A stretch of DNA of 64,000 nucleotides from Inia geoffrensis (taxonomy: Eukaryota > Chordata > Mammalia > Artiodactyla > Iniidae), in NCBI GenBank assembly GCA_036417435.1, contig CM070914.1, forward strand, positions 1,426,001 through 1,490,000, read 5' to 3'. Of the stretch, positions 12,410 through 24,830 are shown piece by piece. The translations under genes were made by a program, and so were the position numbers. Below the pieces are notes generated by a model. It was given only the letters and a program-made list of their open reading frames with translations, did not search any database and had not been told where the DNA came from. Positions within the stretch are counted from its first letter, which is position 1. The number at the start of each line of letters is the position of its first letter.

Positions 12410-13787
12410 CTGGAAATGTAGCTCTCCTCCCGGGACATGCGGTGTGCAGCCCGTCACTCGGCACGTACAGAGGCCCTCCGATGTACAGACCAGTGGGCCT
12501 CCGTGTGGCTCAGCGTTCCCACAGGGCTCTGGAGGTACTCAGTGAAGTTGGAGGAAAAACGATGCACAACCGAGGGCCCTAGGAGTCCTCCAAAGGGTAC
12601 TTCCTTTAAAATAAATCCCAACAGCGGTGAAGAACTCATGGAGACAGTTGCATGCCTCCCTTTTTACACGGCTACTCAGGGTTTAACGTGGAGACGTGTT
12701 CTCTCATTGTTTCACTTTAGTTCTAGAGACTGTCATGCTCACCACCACCGAGGCCATGGAAGCACCTTGTTTGGACAGAGCCAATTCATATTTTTCCCCG
12801 AAGCATTCTTACAGGGTTGAGAGGCCTGTCAACAGCAGAGAATGTCAGGTAGTTTCTAGGCAGCATGAATGGAGCCTTCAAATTGAGAAAACAAGTCTAG
12901 TTCCAGCAGCCCCGATTTCCACGCGCACACTCATCATACGTCCCTCGGGTTTCTAACAAGTCCAAAGGGAGACAAGGTTACCCAGTGTTTCCTTCCCTGA
13001 ATCAACTTGTCGAAGTAGGGTTTTGTGCATCATGCGAACTGCCTCAACCAAGCAACGCACTTGGTATGTATGGGGCCGTCTGACTCTTCAAATGTCTGCA
13101 GTGCCACGGGAAGAGCAGGCCTGAAATTGCAGTCAGAACGCACGCTGACTCTCTCCTGGCGCCAGGGTGAGTTCAGGCAGGAGGCCGTACATGGAATGCG
13201 AAGCCCAGGGTTTCTCTGAGTGCAGCTCAGACTAGGGTAATGGGTAAAATTTCGACGGCCTGAGGGACGTGCCAGAACGGTGTTCCTGAACCTCTGTGAG
13301 TGCTGGGGTACTTAAGCTGCTCCAAAACAGAGTGCAGTGCGTTTCCCTACACTCAGCATACACAGAGTGGCTCCAAAGGGCTACGGGACTGGATGTTGCT
13401 CAACAGACACAGGTGGGCCTGGGAGTACTTAGTGTACCTGGCAGTAACAGGATGCCCACATGAGCCTCCTAGGTGTCTGTAAAATCATACTGCCATTTAA
13501 GATATGCAGAGCAGAGGTCACATGCTCATGGAAAGTGCTGGACACTTAAGTTCCTACAAGTAAATCAAAGCCTAACCTCCAGGCATGTATTTATGCTGGG
13601 TGCGCATTGTGACGCAGCATGGTAAGATGCTGACTTTCTCCTGGAGCACACTGACTTCACGTACGAGGTCTTCAAAGTATTCAATGCAGAGTGTTTTCTC
13701 ATGGCAGCTCACCCTCAGGGCCATGACAAAGAGTTCCTGGGGACATCGGATTCACCAGAAATGTGGTCCTGACGGTGCTCCAGGACT
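12410..13787 (+). repeat. Unit M10 (1378 bp, dG, A type)
   Basis: A unit that matches M8 at offset 2757. Private GTGAAGTTGG near 12542. It carries CGGGACTGG instead of CGGGGCTGG near 13385. Confidence 0.97.
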
Positions 13788-15171
13788 CTGGAAATGTAGC
13801 TCTCCTCCCGGGACATGCGGTGTGCAGCCCGTCACTTGGCACGTACAGAGGCCCTCCGATATACAGACCAGTGGGCCTCCATGTGGCTCAGCCTTCCCAC
13901 AGGGCTCTGGAGGTACTCAGTGAACTTGGAGGAAAAACGATGCACAACCGAGGGCCCTAGGAGTCCTCCAAAGGGTACTTCCTTTAAAATAAATCCCAAC
14001 AGCGGTGAAGAACTCATGGAGACAGTTGCATGCCTCCCGTTTTACACGGCTACTCAGGGTCTAACGTGGAGACGTGTTCTCTCATTGTTTCACTTTAGTT
14101 CTAGAGACTGTCATGCTCACCACCACCGAGGCCATGGAAGCAACTTGTTTGGACAGAGCCAATTCATATTTTTCCCCGAAGCATTCTTACAGGGTAGAGA
14201 GGCCTGTCAACAGCAGACAATGTCAGGTAGTTTCTAGGCAGCGTGAATGGAGCCTTCAAATTGGGAAAACAAGTCTAGTTCCAGCAGGCCCCGATTTCAA
14301 CGTGCACACTCATCATATGTCCCTCGGGTTTCTAACAAGTCCAAAGGGAGACAAGGTTACCCAGTGTTTCCTTCCCTGAATCAACTTGTCGAAGTAGGGT
14401 TTTGTGCATCATGCGAACTGCCTCAACCAAGCAACGCACTTGGTATGTGTGGGGCCGTGTGACTCTTCAAAAGTCTGCAGTGCCACGGGAAGAGCAGGCC
14501 TGAGATTGCAGTCAGAACGCACGCTGACTCTCTCCTGGCGCCAGGGTGAGTTCAGGCAGGAGGCCGCACATTGAATGCGAAGCCCAGGGTTTCTCTGAGT
14601 GCAGCTCAGACTAGGGTAATGGGTAAAATTTCGACGGCCTGAGGGACGTGCCAGAACGGTGTTCCTGAACCTCTGTGAGTGCTGGGGTACTTAAGCTGCT
14701 CCAAAACAGAGTGCAGTGCGTTTCCCTACACTCAGCATACACAGAGTGGCTCCAAAGGGCTACGGGACTGGATGTTGCTGAACAGACACAGGTGGGCCTG
14801 GGAGTAATTAGTGTACTGTACCTGGCAGTAACAGGATGCCCACATGAGCCTCCTAGGTGTCTGTAAAATCATACTGCCATTTATGATATGCAGAGCAGAG
14901 GTCACATGCTCATGGAAAGTGCTGGACACCTCCGTTCCTACAAGCAAATCAAAGCCTAACCTCCAGGCAGGTGTTTATGCTGGGTGCGCATTGCGACGCA
15001 GCATGGTAAGATGCTGACTTTCTCCTGGAGCACACTGACTTCACGTACGAGGTCTTCAAAGTATTCAAGGCAGAGTGTTTTCTCATGGCAGCTCACCCTC
15101 AGGGCCATGACAAAGAGTTCCTGGGGACATCGGATTCACCAGAAATGTGGTCCTGACGGTGCTCCAGGAAT
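13788..15171 (+). repeat. Unit M11 (1384 bp, B 5' part / T5 3' part)
   Basis: The 5' part is B type (CACTTGGCAC, GATATACAG, AGCAACTTG, TTTCAACGTG) up to GCACATTGAATG near 14567. The 3' part is of another kind, with GCTGAACAG near 14777, GAGTAATTAG, the T5 insertion near 14811-14822, TTTATGATATG near 14880 and ATTGCGACG near 14990. The dimer region ends inside this unit. A private GGGTAGAGAGG near 14193 lengthens a chance open frame. Confidence 0.97.
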
Positions 15172-16547
15172 CTGGAAATGTAGCTCTCCTCCCGGGACAT
15201 GCGGTGTGCAGCCCGTCACTCGGCACGTACAGAGGCCCTCCGATGTACAGACCAGTGGGCCTCCATGTGGCTCAGCCTTCCCACAGGGCTCTGGAGGTAC
15301 TCAGTGAACTTGGACGAAAAACGATGCACAACCGAGGGCCCTAGGAGTCCTCCAAAGGGTACTTCCTTTAAAATAAATCCCAACAGCGGTGAAGAAATCA
15401 TGGAGACAGTTGCATGCCTCCCTTTTTACACGGCTACTCAGGGTCTAACGTGGAGACGTGTTCTCTCATTGTTTCACTTTAGTTCTAGAGACTGTCATGC
15501 TCACCACCACCGAGGCCATGGAAGCACCTTGTTTGGACAGAGCCAATTCATATTTTACCCCGAAGCATTCTTACAGGGTTGAGAGGCCTGTCAACAGCAG
15601 AGAATATCAGGTAGTTTCTAGGCAGCATGAATGGAGCCTTCAAATTGAGAAAACAAGTCTAGTTCCAGCAGGCCCCGATTTCCACGGGCACACTCATCAT
15701 ACGCCCCTCGGGTTTCTAACAAGCCCACAGGGAGACAAGGTTACCCAGTGTTTCCTTCCCTGAATCAACTTGTCGAAGTAGGGTTTTGTGCATCATGCGA
15801 ACTGCCTCAACCAAGCAACGCACTTGGTATGTGTGGGGCCGTCTGACTCTTCAAAAGTCTGCAGTGCCACGGGAAGAGCAGGCCTGAAATTGCAGTCAGA
15901 ACACACGCTGACTCTCTCCTGGCGCCAGGGTGAGTTCAGTCAGGCCGTACATGGAATGCGAAGCCCAGGGTTTCTCTGAGTGCAGCTCAGACTACGGCAA
16001 TGGGTAAAATTTCGACGGCCTGAGGGACGTGCCAGAACGGTGTTCCTGAACCTCTGTGAGTGCTGGGGTACTTAAGCTGCTCCAAAACAGAGTGCAGTGC
16101 GTTTCCCTACACTCAGCATACACAGAGTGGCTCCAAAGGGCTACAGGACTGGATGTTGCTCAACAGACACAGGTGGGCCTGGGAGTACTTAGTGTACCTG
16201 GCAGTAACAGGATGCCCACATGAGCCTCCTAGGTGTCTGTAAAATCATACTGCCATTTAAGATATGCAGAGCAGAGGTCACATGCTCATGGAAAGTGCTG
16301 GACACCTCCGTTCCTACAAGCAAATCAAAGCCTAACCTCCAGGCATGTGTTTATGCTGGGTGCGCATTGTGACGCAGCATGGTAAGATGCAGACTTTCTC
16401 CTGGAGCACACTGACTTCACGTACGAGGTCTTCAAAGTATTCAAGGCAGAGTGTTTTCTCATGGCAGCTCACCCTCAGGGCCATGACAAAGAGTTCCTGG
16501 GGACATCGGACTCACCAGAAATGTAGTCCTGACGGTGCTCCAGGACT
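15172..16547 (+). repeat. Unit M12 (1376 bp, divergent)
   Basis: A private 3-base deletion lies near 15940 (TTCAGTCAGGCC). Many private substitutions are present: GGACGAAAAA near 15312, GAAGAAATC near 15391, TATTTTACCCC near 15550, GAATATCAG near 15602, ACGCCCCTC near 15702, AGCCCACAGG near 15722, AACACACGC near 15900, CTACGGCAATG near 15991 and CTACAGGAC near 16141. It is the most divergent complete unit here. Confidence 0.97.
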
Positions 16548-17931
16548 CTGGAAATGTAGCTCTCCTCCCGGGACATGCGGTGTGCAGCATGTCACTCGGC
16601 ACGTACAGAGGCCCTCCGATGTACAGACCAGTGGGCCTCCATGTGGCTCAGCCTTCCCACAGGGCTCTGGAGGTACTCAGTGAACTTGGAGGAAAAACGA
16701 TGCACAACCGAGGGCCCTAGGAGTCCTCCAAAGGGTACTTCCTTTAAAATAAATCCCAACAGCGGTGAAGAACTCATGGAGACAGTTGCATGCCTCCCTT
16801 TTTACACGGCTACTCAGGGTCTAACGTGGAGACGTGGTCTCTCATTGTTTCACTTTAGTTCTAGAGACTGTCATGCTCACCACCACCGAGGCCATGGAAG
16901 CACATTGTTTGGACAGAGCCAATTCATATTTTTCCCCGAAGCATTCTTACAGGGTTGAGAGGCCTGTCAACAGCAGAGAATGTCAGGTAGTTTCTAGGCA
17001 GCATGAATGGAGCCTTCAAATTGAGAAAACAAGTCTAGTTCCAGCAGACCCCGATTTCCACGCGCACACTCATCATACGTCCCTCGGGTTTCTAACAAGT
17101 CCAAAGGGAGACAAGGTTACCCAGTGTTTCCTTCCCTGAATCAACTTGTCGAAGTAGGGTTTTGTGCATCATGCGAACTGCCTCAACCAAGCAACGCACT
17201 TGGTATGTGTGGGGCCGTCTGACTCTTCAAAAGTCTGCAGTGCCACGGGAAGAGCAGGCCTGAAATTGCAGTCAGAACGCACGCTGACTCTCTCCTGGCG
17301 CCAGGGTGAGTTCAGGCAGGAGGCCGTACATGGAATGCGAAGCCCAGGGTTTCTCTGAGTGCAGCTCAGACTAGGGTAATGGGTAAAATTTCGACGGCCT
17401 GAGGGACGTGCCAGAACGGTGTTCCTGAACCTCTGTGAGTGCTGGGGTACTTAAGCTGCTCCAAAACAGAGTGCAGTGCGTTTCCCTACACTCAGCATAC
17501 ACAGAGTGGCTCCAAAGGGCTACGGGACTGGATGTTGCTGAACAGACACAGGTGGGCCTGGGAGTAATTAGTGTACTGTACCTGGCAGTAACAGGATGCC
17601 CACATGAGCCTCCTAGGTGTCTGTAAAATCATACTGCCATTTATGATATGCAGAGCAGAGGTCACATGCTCATGGAAAGTGCTGGACACCTCCGTTCCTA
17701 CAAGCAAATCAAAGCCTAACCTCCAGGCAGGTGTTTATGCTGGGTGCGCATTGCGACGCAGCATGGTAAGATGCTGACTTTCTCCTGGAGCACACTGACT
17801 TCACGTACGAGGTCTTCAAAGTATTCAAGGCAGAGTGTTTTTTCATGGCAGCTCACCCTCAGGGCCATGACAAAGAGTTCCTGGGGACATCGGATTCACC
17901 AGAAATGTGGTCCTGACGGTGCTCCAGGACT
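16548..17931 (+). repeat. Unit M13 (1384 bp, T5)
   Basis: The T5 is on the AATTAG/GTAACAGG background with GCTGAACAG, as in the 3' part of M11. Private: GCAGCATGTCAC near 16586 and GCACATTGTTTGG near 16900. GTGGTCTC occurs without the other BglII-haplotype markers. Confidence 0.97.
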
Positions 17932-19309
17932 CTGGAAATGTAGCTCTCCTCCCGGGACATGCGGTGTGCAGCCCGTCACTCGGCACGTACAGAGGCCCTC
18001 CGATGTACAGACCAGTGGGCCTCCATGTGGCTCAGCCTTCCCACAGGGCTCTGGAGGTACTCAGTGAACTTGGAGGAAAAACGATGCACAACCGAGGGCC
18101 CTAGGAGTCCTCCAAAGGGTACTTCCTTTAAAATAAATCCCAACAGCGGTGAAGAACTCATGGAGACAGTTGCATGCCTCCCTTTTTACACGGCTACTCA
18201 GGGTCTAACGTGGAGACGTGTTCTCTCATTGTTTCACTTTAGTTCTAGAGACTGTCATGCTCACCACCACCGAGGCCATGGAAGCACCTTGTTTGCACAG
18301 AGCCAATTCATATTTTTCCCCGAAGCATTCTTACAGGGTTGAGAGGTCTGTCAACAGCAGAGAATGTCAGGTAGTTTCTAGGCAGCCTGAATGGAGCCTT
18401 CAAATTGAGAAAACAAGTCTAGTTCCAGCAGCCCCGATTTCCACGCGCACACTCATCATACGTCCCACGGGCTTCTAACAAGTCCAAAGGGAGACAAGGT
18501 TACCAAGTGTTTCCTTCCCTGAATCAACTTGTCGAAGTAGGGTTTTGTGCATCATGCGAACTGCCTCAACCAAGCAACGCACTTGGTATGTGTGGGGCCG
18601 TCTGACTCTTCAAAAGTCTGCAGTGCCACGGGAAGAGCAGGCCTGAAATTGCAGTCAGAACGCACGCTGACTCTCTCCTGGCGCCAGGGTGAGTTCAGGC
18701 AGGAGGCCGTACATGGAATGCGAAGCCCAGGGTTTCTCTGAGTGCAGCTCAGACTAGGGTAATGGGTAAAATTTCGACGGCCTGAGGGACGTGCCAGAAC
18801 GGTGTTCCTGAACCTCTGTGAGTGCTGGGGTACTTAAGCTGCTCCAAAACAGAGTGCAGTGCGTTTCCCTACACTCAGCATACACAGAGTGGCTCCAAAG
18901 GGCTACGGGACTGGATGTTGCTCAACAGACACAGGTGGGCCTGGGAGTACTTAGTGTACCTGGCAGTAACAGGATGCCCACATAAGCCTCCTAGGTGTCT
19001 GTAAAATCATACTGTCATTTAAGATATGCAGAGCAGAGGTCACATGCTCATGGAAAGTGCTGCACACCTCCGTTCCTACAAGCAAATCAAAGCTTAACCT
19101 CCAGGCATGTGTTTATGCTGGGTGCGCATTGTGACGCAGCATGGTAAGATGCTGACTTTCTCCTGGAGCACACTGACTTCACGTACGAGGTCTTCTAAGT
19201 ATTCAAGGCAGAGTGTTTTCTCATGGCAGCTCACCCTCAGGGCCATGACAAAGAGTTCCTGGGGACATCGGACTCACCAGAAATGTGGTCCTGACGGTGC
19301 TCCAGGACT
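17932..19309 (+). repeat. Unit M14 (1378 bp, dG)
   Basis: Markers TTTGCACAG near 18293, GAGGTCTG near 18343 and CAGCCTGAATG near 18384 are shared only with M16. Private: CCCACGGGCTTC near 18464, TACCAAGTG near 18502, CATAAGCC near 18981 and TGCTGCACACC near 19059. Confidence 0.97.
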
Positions 19310-20693
19310 CTGGAAATGTAGCTCTCCTCCCGGGACATGCGGTGTGCAGCCCGTCACTCGGCACGTACAGAGGCCCTCCGATGTACTGACCAGTGGGCCT
19401 CCATGTGGCTCAGCCTTCCCACAGGGCTCTGGAGGTACTCAGTGAACTTGGAGGAAAAATGATGCACAACCGAGGGCCCTAGGAGTCCTCAAAAGGGTTC
19501 TTCCTTTAAAATAAATCCCAACAGTGATGAAGATCTCATGGAGACAGTTGCATGCCTCCCTTTTTACATGGCTACTGAGGGTCTAACGTGGAGACGTGGT
19601 CTCTCATTGTTTCACTTTAGTTCTAGAGACTGTCATGCTCACCACCACCGAGGCCATAGAAGCACCTTGTTTGGACAGAGCCAATTCATATTTTTCCCCG
19701 AAGCATTCTTACAGGGTTGAGAGGCCTGTCAACAGCAGAGAATGTCAGGTAGTTTCTAGGCAGCATGAATGGAGCCTTCAAACTGAGAAAACAAATCTAG
19801 TTCCAGCAGGCCCCGATTTCCACGCGCACACTCATCATACGTCCCTCGGGTTTCTAACAAGTCCAAAGGGAGACAAGGTTACCCAGTGTTTCCTTCCCTG
19901 AATCAACTTGTCGAAGTACGGTTTTGTGCATCATGCGAACTGCCTCAACCAAGCAACGCACTTGGTATGTGTGGGGCCGTCTGACTCTTCAAAAGTCTGC
20001 AGTGCCACGGGAAGAGCAGGCCTGAAATTGCAGTCAGAACGCACGCTGACTCTCTCCTGGCGCCAGGGGGAGTTCAGGCAGGAGGCCGTACATGGAATGC
20101 GAAGCCCAGGGTTTCTCTGAGTGCAGCTCAGACTAGGGTAATGGGTAAAATTTCGACGGCCTGAGGGACGTGCCAGAACGGTGTTCCTGAACCTCTGTGA
20201 GTGCTGGGGTACTTAAGCTGCTCCAAAACAGAGTGCAGTGCGTTTCCCTACACTCAGCATACACAGAGTGGCTCCAAAGGGCTACGGGACTGGATGTTGC
20301 TGAACAGACACAGGTGGGCCTGGGAGTAAATAGTGTACTGTACCTGGCAGTAACAGGATGCCCACATGAGCCTCCTAGGTGTCTGTAAAATCATACTGCC
20401 ATTTATGATATGCAGAGCAGAGGTCACATGCTCATGGAAAGTGCTGGACACCTCCGTTCCTACAAGCAAATCAAAGCCTAACCTCCAGGCAGGTGTTTAT
20501 GCTGGGTGCGCATTGCGACGCAGCATGGTAAGATGCTGACTTTCTCCTGGAGCACACTGACTTCACGTACGAGGTCTTCAAAGTATTCAAGGCAGAGTGT
20601 TTTTTCATGGCAGCTCACCTTCAGGGCCATGACAAAGAGTTCCTGGGGACATCGGATTCACCAGAAATGTGGTCCTGACTGTGCTCCAGGACT
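19310..20693 (+). repeat. Unit M15 (1384 bp, T5, BglII haplotype)
   Basis: AGATCT at 19531-19536. TACATGG near 19565 is a lost CpG. T5 is on a GTAAATAG variant of the M11/M13 background. CAGGGGGAG near 20065 destroys the GTGAGT donor-like motif kept in nearly all other units. Private: GATGTACTGACC near 19380 and GTACGGTTTTG near 19916. Confidence 0.97.
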
Positions 20694-22072
20694 CTGGAAA
20701 TGTAGTTCTCCTCCCGGGACATGCGGTGTGCAGCCCGTCACTCGGCACGTACAGAGGCCCTCCGATGTACAGACCAGTGGGCCTCCATGTGGCTCAGCCT
20801 TCCCACAGGGCTCTGGAGGTACTCAGTGAACTTGGAGCAAAAACGATGCACAACCGAGGGCCCTAGGAGTCCTCCAAAGGGTACTTCCTTTAAAATAAAT
20901 CCCAACAGCGGTGAAGAACTCATGGAGACAGTTGCATGCCTCCCTTTTTACACGGCTACTCAGGGTCTAACGTGGAGACGTGTTCTCTCATTGTTTCACT
21001 TTAGTTCTAGAGACTGTCATGCTCACCACCACCGAGGCCATGGAAGCACCTTGTTTGCACAGAGCCAATTCATATTTTTCCCCGAAGCATTCTTACAGGG
21101 TTGAGAGGTCTGTCAACAGCAGAGAATGTCAGGTAGTTTCTAGGCAGCCTGAATGGAGCCTTCAAATTGAGAAAACAAGTCTAGTTCCAGCAGGCCCCGA
21201 TTTCCACGGGCACACTCATCCTACGTCCCTCGGGTTTCTAACAAGTCCAAAGGGAGACAAGGTTACCCAGTGTTTCCTTCCCTGAATCAACTTGTCGAAG
21301 TAGGGTTTTGTGCATCATGCGAACTGCCTCAACCAAGCAACGCACTTGGTATGTGTGGGGCCGTGTGACTCTTCAAAAGTCTGCAGTGCCACGGGAAGAG
21401 GAGGCCTGAGATTGCAGTCAGAACGCACGCTGACTCTCTCCTGGCGCCAGGGTGAGTTCAGGCAGGAGGCCGCACATTGAATGCGAAGCCCAGGGTTTCT
21501 CTGAGTGCAGCTCAGACTAGGGTAATGGGTAAAATTTCGACGGCCTGAGGGACGTGCCAGAACGGTGTTCCTGAACCTCTGTGAGTGCTGGGGTACTTAA
21601 GCTGCTCCAAAACAGAGTGCAGTGCGTTTCCCTACACTCAGCATACACAGAGTGGCTCCAAAGGGCTACGGGACTGGATGTTGCTCAACAGACACAGGTG
21701 GGCCTGGGAGTACCTAGTGTACCTGGCAGTAACAGGATGCCCACATGAGCCTCCTAGGTGTCTGTAAAATCATACTGCCATTTAAGATATGCAGAGCAGA
21801 GGTCACATGCTCATGGAAAGTGCTGGACACCTCCGTTCCTACAAGCAAATCAAAGCCTAACCTCCAGGCATGTGTTTATGATGGGTGCGCATTGTGACGC
21901 AGCATGGTAAGATGCTGACTTTCTCCTGGAGCACACTGACTTCACGTACGAGGTCTTCTAAGTATTCAAGGCAGAGTGTTTTCTCATGGCAGCTCACCCT
22001 CAGGGCCATGACAAAGAGTTCCTGGGGACATCGGATTCACCAGAAATGTGGTCCTGACGGTGCTCCAGGACT
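20694..22072 (+). repeat. Unit M16 (1379 bp)
   Basis: The 5' part matches M14 at offset 2762 (TTTGCACAG, GAGGTCTG, CAGCCTGAATG). The middle has B-like GGCCTGAGATTG and GCACATTGAATG near 21473. Private: TAGTTCTCC near 20704, GAGGAGGCC near 21397 and TATGATGGGTGC near 21876. Confidence 0.97.
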
Positions 22073-23451
22073 CTGGAAATGTAGCTCTCCTCCCGGGACA
22101 TGCTGTGTGCAGCCCGTCACTCGGCACGTACAGAGGCCCTCCGATGTATAGACCAGTGGGCCTCCATGTGGCTCAGCCTTCCCACAGGGCTCTGGAGGTA
22201 CTCAGTGAACTTGGAGGAAAAATGATGCACAACCGAGGGCCCTAGGAGTCCTCCAAAGGGTTCTTCCTTTAAAATAAATCCCAACAGCGATGAAGATCTC
22301 ATGGAGACAGTTGCATGCCTCCCTTTTTACACGGCTACTGAGGGTCTAACGTGGAGACGTGGTCTCTCATTGTTTCACTTTAGTTCTAGAGACTGTCATG
22401 CTCACCACGACCGAGGCCATAGAAGCACCTTGTTTGGACAGAGCCAATTCATATTTTTCCCCGAAGCATTCTTACAGGGTTGAGAGGCCTGTCAACAGCA
22501 GACAATGTCAGGTAGTTTCTAGGCAGCATGAATGGAGCCTTCAAATTGAGAAAACAAGTCTAGTTCCAGCAGGCCCCGATTTCCACGCGCACACTCATCA
22601 TACGTCCCTCAGGTTTCTAACAAGTCCAAAGGGAGACAAGGTTACCCAGTGTTTCCTTCCCTGAATCAACTTGTCGAAGTAGGGTTTTGTGCATCATGCG
22701 AACTGCCTCAACCAAGCAACGCACTTGGTATGTGTGGGGCCGTCTGACTCTTCAAAAGTCTGCAGTGCCACGGGAAGAGCAGGCCTGAAATTGCAGTCAG
22801 AACGCACGCTGACTCTCTCCTGGCGCCAGGGTGAGTTCAGGCAGGAGGCCGTACATGGAATGCGAAGTCCAGGGTTTCTCTGAGTGCAGCTCAGACTAGG
22901 GTAATGGGTAAAATTTCGACGGCCTGAGGGACGTGCCAGAACGGTGTTCCTGAACCTCTGTGAGTGCTGGGGTACTTAAGCTGCTCCAAAACAGAGTGCA
23001 GTGCGTTTCCCTACACTCAGCATACACAGAGTGGCTCCAAAGGGCTACGGGACTGGATGTTGCTCAACAGACACAGGTGGGCCTGGAAATACTTACTGTA
23101 CCTGGCAATAACAGGATGCCCACATGAGCCTCCTAGGTGTCTGTAAAATCATACTGCCATTTAAGATATGCAGAGCAGAGGTCACATGCTCATGGAAAGT
23201 GCTGGACACTTAAGTTCCTACAAGTAAATCAAAGCCTAACCTCCAGGCATGTATTTATGCTGGGTGCGCATTGTGACGCAGCATGGTAAGATGCTGACTT
23301 TCTCCTGGAGCACACTGACTTCACGTACGAGGTCTTCAAAGTATTCAATGCAGAGTGTTTTCTCATGGCAACTCACCCTCAGGGCCATGACAAAGAGTTC
23401 CTGGGGACATCGGATTCACCAGAAATGTGGTCCTGACGGTGATCCAGGACT
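22073..23451 (+). repeat. Unit M17 (1379 bp, BglII haplotype)
   Basis: AGATCT at 22294-22299. GATGTATAGACC near 22143 is shared with M19, M43 and M45. Private: TGCTGTGTGC near 22101, CCACGACCGAG near 22405, CTCAGGTTTC near 22608 and the cluster GGAAATACTTACTG near 23086. The 3' part has the CACTTAAG/GTATTTATG set seen in the dimer region. Confidence 0.97.
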
Positions 23452-24830
23452 CTGGAAATGTAGCTCTCCTCCCGGGACATGCGGTGTGCAGCCCGTCACT
23501 CGGCACGTACAGAGGCCGTCCGATGTACAGACCAGTGGCCCTCCATGTGGCTCAGCCTTCCCACAGGGCTCTGGAGGTACTCAGTGAACTTGGAGGAAAA
23601 ACGATGCACAACCGAGGGCCCTAGGAGTCCTCCAAAGGGTACTTCCTTTAAAATAAATCCCAACAGCGGTGAAGAACTCATGGAGACAGTTGCATGCCTC
23701 CCGTTTTACACGGCTACTCAGGGTCTAACGTGGAGACGTGTTCTCTCATTGTTTCACTTTAGTTCTAGAGACTGTCATGCTCACCACCACCGAGGCCATG
23801 GAAGCAACTTGTTTGGACAGAGCCAATTCATATTTTTCCCCGAAGCATTCTTACAGGGTTGAGAGGCCTGTCAACAGCAGACAATGTCAGGTAGTTTCTA
23901 GGCAGCGTGAATGGAGCCTTCAAATTGGGAAAACAAGTCTAGTTCCAGCAGGCCCCGATTTCCACGTGCACACTCATCATATGTCCCTCGGGTTTCTAAC
24001 AAGTCCAAAGGGAGACAAGGTTACCCAGTGTTTCCTTCCCTGAATCAAATTGTCGAAGTAGGGTTTTGTGCATCATGCGAACTGCCTCAACCAAGCAACG
24101 CACTTGGTATGTGTGGGGCCGTCTGACTCTTCAAAAGTCTGCAGTGCCACGGGAAGAGCAGGCCTGAAATTGCAGTCAGAACGCACGCTGACTCTCTCCT
24201 GGCGCCAGGGTGAGTTCAGGCAGGAGGCCGTACATGGAATGCGAAGCCCAGGGTTTCTCTGAGTGCAGCTCAGACTAGGGTAATGGGTAAAATTTCGACG
24301 GCCTGAGGGACGTGCCAGAACGGTGTTCCTGAACCTCTGTGAGTGCTGGGGTACTTAAGCTGCTCCAAAACAGAGTGCAGTGCGTTTCCCTACACTCAGC
24401 ATACACAGAGTGGCTCCAAAGGGCTACGGGACTGGATGTTGCTCAACAGACACAGGTGGGCCTGGGAGTACCTAGTGTACCTGGCAGTAACAGGATGCCC
24501 ACATGAGCCTCCTAGGTGTCTGTAAAATCATACTGCCATTTAAGATATGCAGAGCAGAGGTCACATGCTCATGGAAAGTGCTGGACACCTCCGTTCCTAC
24601 AAGCAAATCAAAGCCTAACCTCCAGGCATGTGTTTATGCTGGGTGCGCATTGTGACGCAGCATGGTAAGATGCTGACTTTCTCCTGGAGCACACTGACTT
24701 CACGTACGAGGTCTTCTAAGTATTCAAGGCAGAGTGTTTTCTCATGGCAGCTCACCCTCAGGGCCATGACAAAGAGTTCCTGGGGACATCGGATTCACCA
24801 GAAATGTGGTCCTGACGGTGCTCCAGGACT
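23452..24830 (+). repeat. Unit M18 (1379 bp, B-type 5' part)
   Basis: This is a B unit outside the dimer block. It has AGCAACTTG near 23812, AGACAATG, CAGCGTGAATGG near 23903 and CACGTG near 23964. Private: GGCCGTCCG near 23515 and AGTGGCCCTCC near 23533. Confidence 0.97.

Larger units (their letters stand above)
1382..14600 (+). repeat. Dimeric higher-order repeat, 2757 bp (A/B units M2-M11)
   Basis: Lengths alternate strictly 1378, 1379 from M2 to M10, and unit types alternate A (dG, CCGTGTGGC, GGTATGTATGG) and B (AGCAACTTG, AGACAATG). Copies start at 1382, 4139, 6896, 9653 and 12410. The first copy is more diverged. The copies from 6896 onward are the most alike (shared TTTCAACGTG in B). 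The fifth copy breaks off inside M11, between the B marker GCACATTGAATG near 14567 and GCTGAACAG near 14777. Homogenisation here evidently acts on pairs of units. Confidence 0.93.
17056..21190 (+). repeat. Local 2762-bp period (late M13-early M14 copied at late M15-early M16)
   Basis: About 1.38 kb from near 17056 to near 18430 recurs at +2762. Shared variants are GCTGAACAG, T5, TTTATGATATG, ATTGCGACG, TTTGCACAG, GAGGTCTG and CAGCCTGAATG. About seven substitutions separate the copies by eye. The copy ends where M14 has dG and M16 does not. Confidence 0.8.

Noticed and set aside
13815..14237. A 140-codon open frame, the longest in the window
   Set aside because: It is the 127-codon chance frame lengthened by a single substitution (GGGTAGAGAGG) that removes its stop. 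It occurs in one unit only.
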